DNA of 9,866 nt from Oceanospirillaceae bacterium UBA1126. GTDB lineage: Bacteria; Pseudomonadota; Gammaproteobacteria; Pseudomonadales; Balneatricaceae. Shown in pieces: positions 6,090 to 9,866 of the stretch. The position numbers and the translations under genes were made by a program. The stretch covers positions 1 through 9,866 of the forward strand of contig DCAT01000164.1 in assembly GCA_002312935.1 (NCBI GenBank), given 5' to 3'. The notes beneath the pieces were generated by a model. The model was not told the origin of the DNA and ran no database searches. It saw only the letters and a list, made by a program, of their open reading frames with translations. Position 1 is the first letter of the stretch; each line of letters begins with the position of its first letter.

Positions 6090-7235
6090 ATGCACCGCGA
6101 TATGAGCTTTTTAACGTGGCCTTTCTTTGATGACTCCCACCGGCAACTGGCTACAGAATTAGAGGCCTGGTGTGAATTACATTTGCCAGTGGATCATAGT
6201 GATGTAGATCGGGCCTGTATACAGTTAGTAAAAATGCTGGGGGACGGGGGCTGGCTTAACCACAGTGCTATAAATCCAGATTCCTCTACGAACCAATCTC
6301 TAGATACCAGAACCTTGTGTTTAATTCGAGAAACTCTCGCTAGGCATGATACTTTAGCCGACTTTTCCTTCGCTATGCAGGGCCTTGGTACGGGTGCCAT
6401 AAGTCTGTTTGGCACCCAAGACCAACAACAATGGTTACGCAAAACCCGTGCTGGCGAAGCACTTTCTGGGTTTGCATTAACTGAACCACAATCGGGATCT
6501 GATGTGGCAAATATTGCCCTGAGTGCTCATCTAGAGGGTGAAAATTACGTACTTAATGGTGAAAAGACATGGATTTCAAATGGCGGCATTGCCGACGTAT
6601 ATTGTGTTTTCGCTCGCACCGGCGAAGCGGCTGGTGCAAAAGGTTTATCTGCGTTTTTAGTACCGGCAAATAGCGCAGGGCTAACAGTGGCAGAACGCCT
6701 GCATACAGTTGCACCCCACCCTTTAGCTCGGCTAAATTTCAACACCGTTAAAGTACATAGCAGCCAGATGATTGGTGATGCGGGAAATGGCTTTAAAGTC
6801 GCTATGTCTGTACTAGACATCTTCCGTTCTAGTGTAGGAGCCGCTGCTTTAGGTATGGCACGCAGGGCGTTGCATGAATCATTGAAGCGCAGCCAGAACA
6901 GGCAATTATTTGGTGCGCCATTACGGGATTTACAAATGGTCCAAGGGCACCTAGCCGACATGGCCACCCGAATAGATGCCGCTGCATTACTGGTTTACCG
7001 TGCTGCTTGGACTAAAGACCAAGGCGTCGCAAGGGTCTCTAAAGAAGCGGCTATGGCTAAGCTCTATGCTACCGAAATGGCCCAAAAGGTTATTGATCAA
7101 GCGGTACAAATACATGGAGCAGAAGGGGTAAGAAGTGGCGCCACTGTAGAGTGCTTGTACCGTGAAATACGGGCTTTACGCATATATGAAGGCGCCACAG
7201 ACGTTCAAAAAATAATTATTGCCAAGCAACTTTAG
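6090..7235 (+). CDS. Acyl-CoA dehydrogenase
   Basis: A 381-residue FAD acyl-CoA dehydrogenase of standard length. It has an all-helical N-terminal part, the family signature FALTEPQSGSD at 128-138, NGEKTWISNG at 156-165 (flavin contact), and the C-terminal QIHGAEGV and RIYEGATDVQ segments. E367 in YEG sits where the catalytic base of medium-chain-type enzymes is. It should introduce a double bond into a CoA ester and pass electrons to electron-transfer flavoprotein, whose genes are not in the window. In this operon the substrate is probably an alicyclic or ring-cleaved acyl-CoA derived from the aromatic acid. The ATG at 6090 is one base after the previous stop, with GAGG at 6077-6080; the open frame back to 6036 lies in the previous gene, and an ATG at 6102 has no ribosome site. 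Confidence 0.9.
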   Translation: MHRDMSFLTWPFFDDSHRQLATELEAWCELHLPVDHSDVDRACIQLVKMLGDGGWLNHSAINPDSSTNQSLDTRTLCLIRETLARHDTLADFSFAMQGLGTGAISLFGTQDQQQWLRKTRAGEALSGFALTEPQSGSDVANIALSAHLEGENYVLNGEKTWISNGGIADVYCVFARTGEAAGAKGLSAFLVPANSAGLTVAERLHTVAPHPLARLNFNTVKVHSSQMIGDAGNGFKVAMSVLDIFRSSVGAAALGMARRALHESLKRSQNRQLFGAPLRDLQMVQGHLADMATRIDAAALLVYRAAWTKDQGVARVSKEAAMAKLYATEMAQKVIDQAVQIHGAEGVRSGATVECLYREIRALRIYEGATDVQKIIIAKQL

Positions 7236-7237
7236 GT

Positions 7238-7243
7238 AGGAGG
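7238..7243 (+). promoter_or_regulatory. Consensus ribosome binding site of the CoA ligase gene
   Basis: AGGAGG lies 5 bases before the ATG at 7249, the strongest ribosome site in the operon. It suggests the ligase, the entry enzyme of the pathway, is translated efficiently even though its gene is sixth. Confidence 0.8.
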
Positions 7244-7248
7244 CCCCC

Positions 7249-8889
7249 ATGAAGTTACTCGATTCAGGTCATGTAGATACATTTTGTCGCGATAACTTGC
7301 CCCCTATGGATCAGTGGCCTTCGCTCAATACCAGCCAGTATGCTTACCCTAAGCAACTCAATGTAGCAGTTGAACTGACTGATCGCATGGTAGAACGTGG
7401 CTTTGGTGATCATACTGCCTTAATTGGTAATGGCCGAGTACGCACATACAAAGAGCTGGCTGATTGGAGCAACCGCCTAGCCCATGCATTGGTAGATAAT
7501 TACGGTGTAAAACCGGGTAACCGAGTATTAATACGGGCGGCTAACAACCCTGCCCTAGTAGCATGCTGGCTTGCCGCTACAAAGGCCGGTGCAGTAGTGG
7601 TTAATACTATGCCGATGCTGAGAGCTGGCGAGCTGAGTCAAATTGTAGATTTAGCGAAAATTAAACTGGCACTGTGCGACACACGCCTAATGGACGAAAT
7701 GACCACTTGTGCCAAAACCAGCAACACTTTAGACCAGGTTGTAGGCTTTGATGGCACTGCAAATTTTGATGCTGAACTAGACCGTATTGCACTTAATAAG
7801 TCTGTGCGCTTTAACGCTGTTGTAACCAGTGCAGACGATGTAGCACTGCTAGGTTTTACGTCTGGTACTACAGGCAAGCCGAAGGCCACCATGCATTTCC
7901 ACCGAGACTTACTAATTATTGCCGACGGTTATGCCCGTGAAATATTAGAAGTAACCCCTGATGATGTGTTTGTAGGCTCACCCCCTTTAGCATTTACTTT
8001 TGGTTTGGGTGGGCTAGCTATTTTCCCACTGCGTTTTGGTGCGGCCGCCACTTTGCTAGAAACAGCCGCACCTCAAGATATGATTACCATTATTGAAACC
8101 TACAAGGCCACCATTTGCTTCACCTCTCCTACGGCATACCGTGCTATGTTAGCTGCTATGGAAGAGGGTGCTGACTTATCCAGCCTTCGAGTTGCAGTGT
8201 CTGCCGGGGAAACTTTGCCCGCGCCTATATTTGACGAATGGCAGGCAAAAACTGGTAAACCTATGCTCGATGGTATTGGTGCCACAGAAATGTTGCATAT
8301 ATTTATGTCTAATCGCCTTGATGATGCCAAACCGGCCTGCACTGGTAAGCCTGTGACCGGCTATCAAGCCAAGGTGGTTGACGATAATATGCAGGAACTG
8401 CCTCGTGGAGAAGTAGGCAAACTGGCTGTAAAAGGACCGACAGGATGCCGTTATTTAAATGATGATCGCCAAGCCAACTATGTTATGAATGGATGGAACC
8501 TTACAGGGGATGCTTTTTACCAAGACGAAGAAGGCTATTTTCATTTTGCCGCTAGAACAGACGACATGATACTGTCTTCTGGTTACAACATCGCTGGGCC
8601 AGAAGTGGAGGCATGTTTGTTAGGGCATGAGGCTGTATTTGAATGCGCCGTGATTGGCACTGCAGATGAAGCACGTGGCCAATTGGTGCATGCCCACATT
8701 GTACTAAGCCCATCTTTCCAAGCCTCTGACGCTCTCATACTAAAGCTACAGGATTACGTAAAAAATACTATTGCACCTTATAAATATCCTCGGTTAGTGC
8801 ACTTTATTGATGCCCTACCCAAAACTGAAACGGGGAAAATTCAACGTTTTAAACTAAAAAATAAGACCCATAAAGGAGTAGTAAAATGA
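7249..8889 (+). CDS. Aryl-CoA ligase, benzoate/2-aminobenzoate-CoA ligase family (AMP-forming)
   Basis: A 546-residue ANL-superfamily adenylating enzyme that activates a carboxylic acid with ATP and CoA. The N-terminus SGHVDTFCRDNLPPMDQWP is typical of the benzoate/2-aminobenzoate-CoA ligase group. The ATP-binding loop TSGTTGKPK is at 204-212; GATEML and RTDDMILSSGYNIAGPEVE follow as the adenylate-binding and hinge segments; and the C-terminal PKTETGKIQ contains K530, the lysine needed for adenylation. In A. evansii the equivalent gene is the 2-aminobenzoate-CoA ligase; here anthranilate is the preferred substrate by context, with salicylate or benzoate as alternatives. Its stop overlaps the next start by 4 bases (ATGA at 8886-8889), linking activation to uptake. 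Confidence 0.88.
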   Translation: MKLLDSGHVDTFCRDNLPPMDQWPSLNTSQYAYPKQLNVAVELTDRMVERGFGDHTALIGNGRVRTYKELADWSNRLAHALVDNYGVKPGNRVLIRAANNPALVACWLAATKAGAVVVNTMPMLRAGELSQIVDLAKIKLALCDTRLMDEMTTCAKTSNTLDQVVGFDGTANFDAELDRIALNKSVRFNAVVTSADDVALLGFTSGTTGKPKATMHFHRDLLIIADGYAREILEVTPDDVFVGSPPLAFTFGLGGLAIFPLRFGAAATLLETAAPQDMITIIETYKATICFTSPTAYRAMLAAMEEGADLSSLRVAVSAGETLPAPIFDEWQAKTGKPMLDGIGATEMLHIFMSNRLDDAKPACTGKPVTGYQAKVVDDNMQELPRGEVGKLAVKGPTGCRYLNDDRQANYVMNGWNLTGDAFYQDEEGYFHFAARTDDMILSSGYNIAGPEVEACLLGHEAVFECAVIGTADEARGQLVHAHIVLSPSFQASDALILKLQDYVKNTIAPYKYPRLVHFIDALPKTETGKIQRFKLKNKTHKGVVK

Positions 8890-9866
8890 AAAAGAAATTA
8901 ATCACCAGCCTTTTAGGTGCAGCCTTGTGCTTAGCACCACACGTTGACGCCGCCCCAGTGAAAGTGGGCATGATCACCACCCTATCTGGTGGCGGTTCTG
9001 GCTTAGGAGTGGATGTGCGTGATGGCTTTATGCTGGCTGTGAAAACAGCCAACCGCTCAGACCTAGAAGTCATTGTTGAAGATGATGCGCGCAAACCTGC
9101 GCTTGCCGTCCAGATCGCTGATAAAATGATTCAAAAAGAAAAAGTGGATATCCTCACTGGTATTATTTGGTCAAATTTGGCCATGGCCGTTGTGCCAAGC
9201 ACAGTGAACCAGGGTGTCTTGTATTTGTCTCCTAACGCTGGGCCATCTGCCTTAGCAGGCCAAGGCTGCCACAAAAACTATTTTAACGTTGCTTGGCAGA
9301 ACGACAACTTACATGAAGCAATGGGCAATTATGCTAATTCAGCAGCCCACAAAAACAGCTTTATCTTAGCCCCTAATTACCCTGCTGGTAAGGATGCCCT
9401 CACAGGGTATAAGAGACTCTATAAAGGCAATTTGGCGGGTGAAATCTACACCAAATTAGGGCAAAAAGACTATGCAGCAGAAATTGCTCAAATTAGAGCT
9501 TCTAGCGCAGATAGTGTGTATATCTTCCTTCCCGGAGGCATGGGAATCGCGTTTATGAAGCAATACTCGCAAGCCGGAATGACAACCCCCATTATGGGGC
9601 CAGCGTTCTCCTTTGACCAAGGCATTCTTAAGGCTGTGGGTAAAGCTGCCCTGGGTGTAAGAAACTCGTCTCAGTGGAACAAAGACATCGATAATGCTGC
9701 CAACAAGGTGTTTGTTGCTGACTTTGAGGCCGCATACGGTCGCTTGCCTTCATTGTATGCAAGCCAAGGTTACGATACGGCTAACCTGATCTTGTCTGCT
9801 ATGGATTCTGCAGATATTAATGACCAAGATGCGTTTAGAGCCGCTCTAAAGTCTGCTCAGTTTGAC
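8886..9866 (+). CDS. ABC transporter substrate-binding protein, LivK/Peripla_BP_6 family, C-terminus beyond window
   Basis: Translation from 8886 stays open for 327 residues to the window edge. Residues 1-22 are a signal peptide (MKKKLITSLLGAALCLAP then HVDA), with cleavage expected before APVKVG. The mature start VKVGMITTLSGGGSGLGVDVRDGFMLAV and the later DILTGIIWSNLAMAVVP and SFILAPNYPAGKDAL segments follow the branched-chain amino-acid/amide binding-protein pattern. Relatives next to aromatic catabolic genes bind aromatic acids, so uptake of the operon's substrate is the likely job. Proteins of this family are usually 370-400 residues, so roughly 50-70 are missing. AAGGAG at 8873-8878 is the ribosome site. 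Permease and ATPase genes should follow downstream. Confidence 0.88.
   Translation, partial: MKKKLITSLLGAALCLAPHVDAAPVKVGMITTLSGGGSGLGVDVRDGFMLAVKTANRSDLEVIVEDDARKPALAVQIADKMIQKEKVDILTGIIWSNLAMAVVPSTVNQGVLYLSPNAGPSALAGQGCHKNYFNVAWQNDNLHEAMGNYANSAAHKNSFILAPNYPAGKDALTGYKRLYKGNLAGEIYTKLGQKDYAAEIAQIRASSADSVYIFLPGGMGIAFMKQYSQAGMTTPIMGPAFSFDQGILKAVGKAALGVRNSSQWNKDIDNAANKVFVADFEAAYGRLPSLYASQGYDTANLILSAMDSADINDQDAFRAALKSAQFD

Larger units (their letters stand above)
1734..9866 (+). other. Aromatic acid CoA-thioester catabolic operon (anthranilate-type)
   Basis: Seven genes on one strand are packed with gaps of -8 to +13 bases: a 13-base gap between the first two, direct abutment of the second and third, an 8-base overlap, a 1-base gap, a 13-base gap and a 4-base ATGA overlap. 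I see no terminator between them. The content (fused monooxygenase/reductase, SDR, MarR, crotonase, acyl-CoA dehydrogenase, aryl-CoA ligase, ABC substrate-binding protein) parallels the 2-aminobenzoyl-CoA gene cluster described in Azoarcus evansii. The operon continues past the right edge; transporter permease and ATPase genes, and perhaps a deaminase and thiolase, are expected there. Confidence 0.8.

Noticed and set aside
1..9866. CRISPR array, insertion sequence, attachment site or defence island
   Set aside because: No regularly spaced repeats, transposase, integrase or terminal inverted repeats are visible. The ATPase fragment alone does not justify a defence-system claim.

Overview
The window looks like two unrelated pieces of DNA joined near position 690. 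Positions 1 to about 690 are GC-rich and carry the N-terminal part of a Rad50/SMC-like ATPase. From about 690 to the end the sequence is more AT-rich, with a uniform codon style (many TTA, GCA and CAA codons). It reads like a proteobacterium, most likely a gammaproteobacterium: the ThiB resembles the enterobacterial protein and sits behind a TPP riboswitch. A marine or aquatic origin is only a guess from the gene content and composition. The join cuts through both genes with no visible mobile element, so an assembly chimera is the leading explanation.

Layout. (1) 7-~690, plus strand: truncated ATPase. (2) ~685-1152, minus strand: N-terminal half of thiB (periplasmic thiamine-binding protein). 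Its leader is complete: a repressive-looking expression platform (1158-1245), a TPP riboswitch (1258-1360) and a candidate promoter (1374-1403). (3) 1404-1657: no gene seen, one imperfect inverted repeat. (4) 1659-1697: two copies of an 18-bp dyad, centre to centre 21 bp, just upstream of (5) a tight seven-gene plus-strand operon running from 1734 off the right edge.

The operon encodes, in order: a fused flavin monooxygenase/Old Yellow Enzyme-like reductase; an SDR-family dehydrogenase; a MarR-family regulator; a crotonase-fold enzyme; an acyl-CoA dehydrogenase; an aryl-CoA ligase; and a secreted branched-chain-amino-acid-type ABC substrate-binding protein (cut by the window edge). This is the make-up of an aerobic 'CoA-thioester' route for an aromatic acid. 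The acid is taken up, activated to its CoA ester, hydroxylated and partly reduced on the ring by one fused flavoenzyme, then processed by beta-oxidation-type enzymes. The closest known parallel is the 2-aminobenzoyl-CoA (anthranilate) pathway of Azoarcus evansii. The fusion enzyme is also commonly annotated as salicylyl-CoA 5-hydroxylase/oxidoreductase, so salicylate or another ortho-substituted benzoate is the main alternative. The MarR protein probably binds the tandem 18-bp sites and is released by the aryl-CoA intermediate; that is inference.

Most noteworthy: the tandem operator pair, the crotonase that lacks both usual catalytic glutamates, the coherent anthranilate-type operon with its own uptake protein, and the chimeric junction, which would give misleading annotations of both flanking genes.
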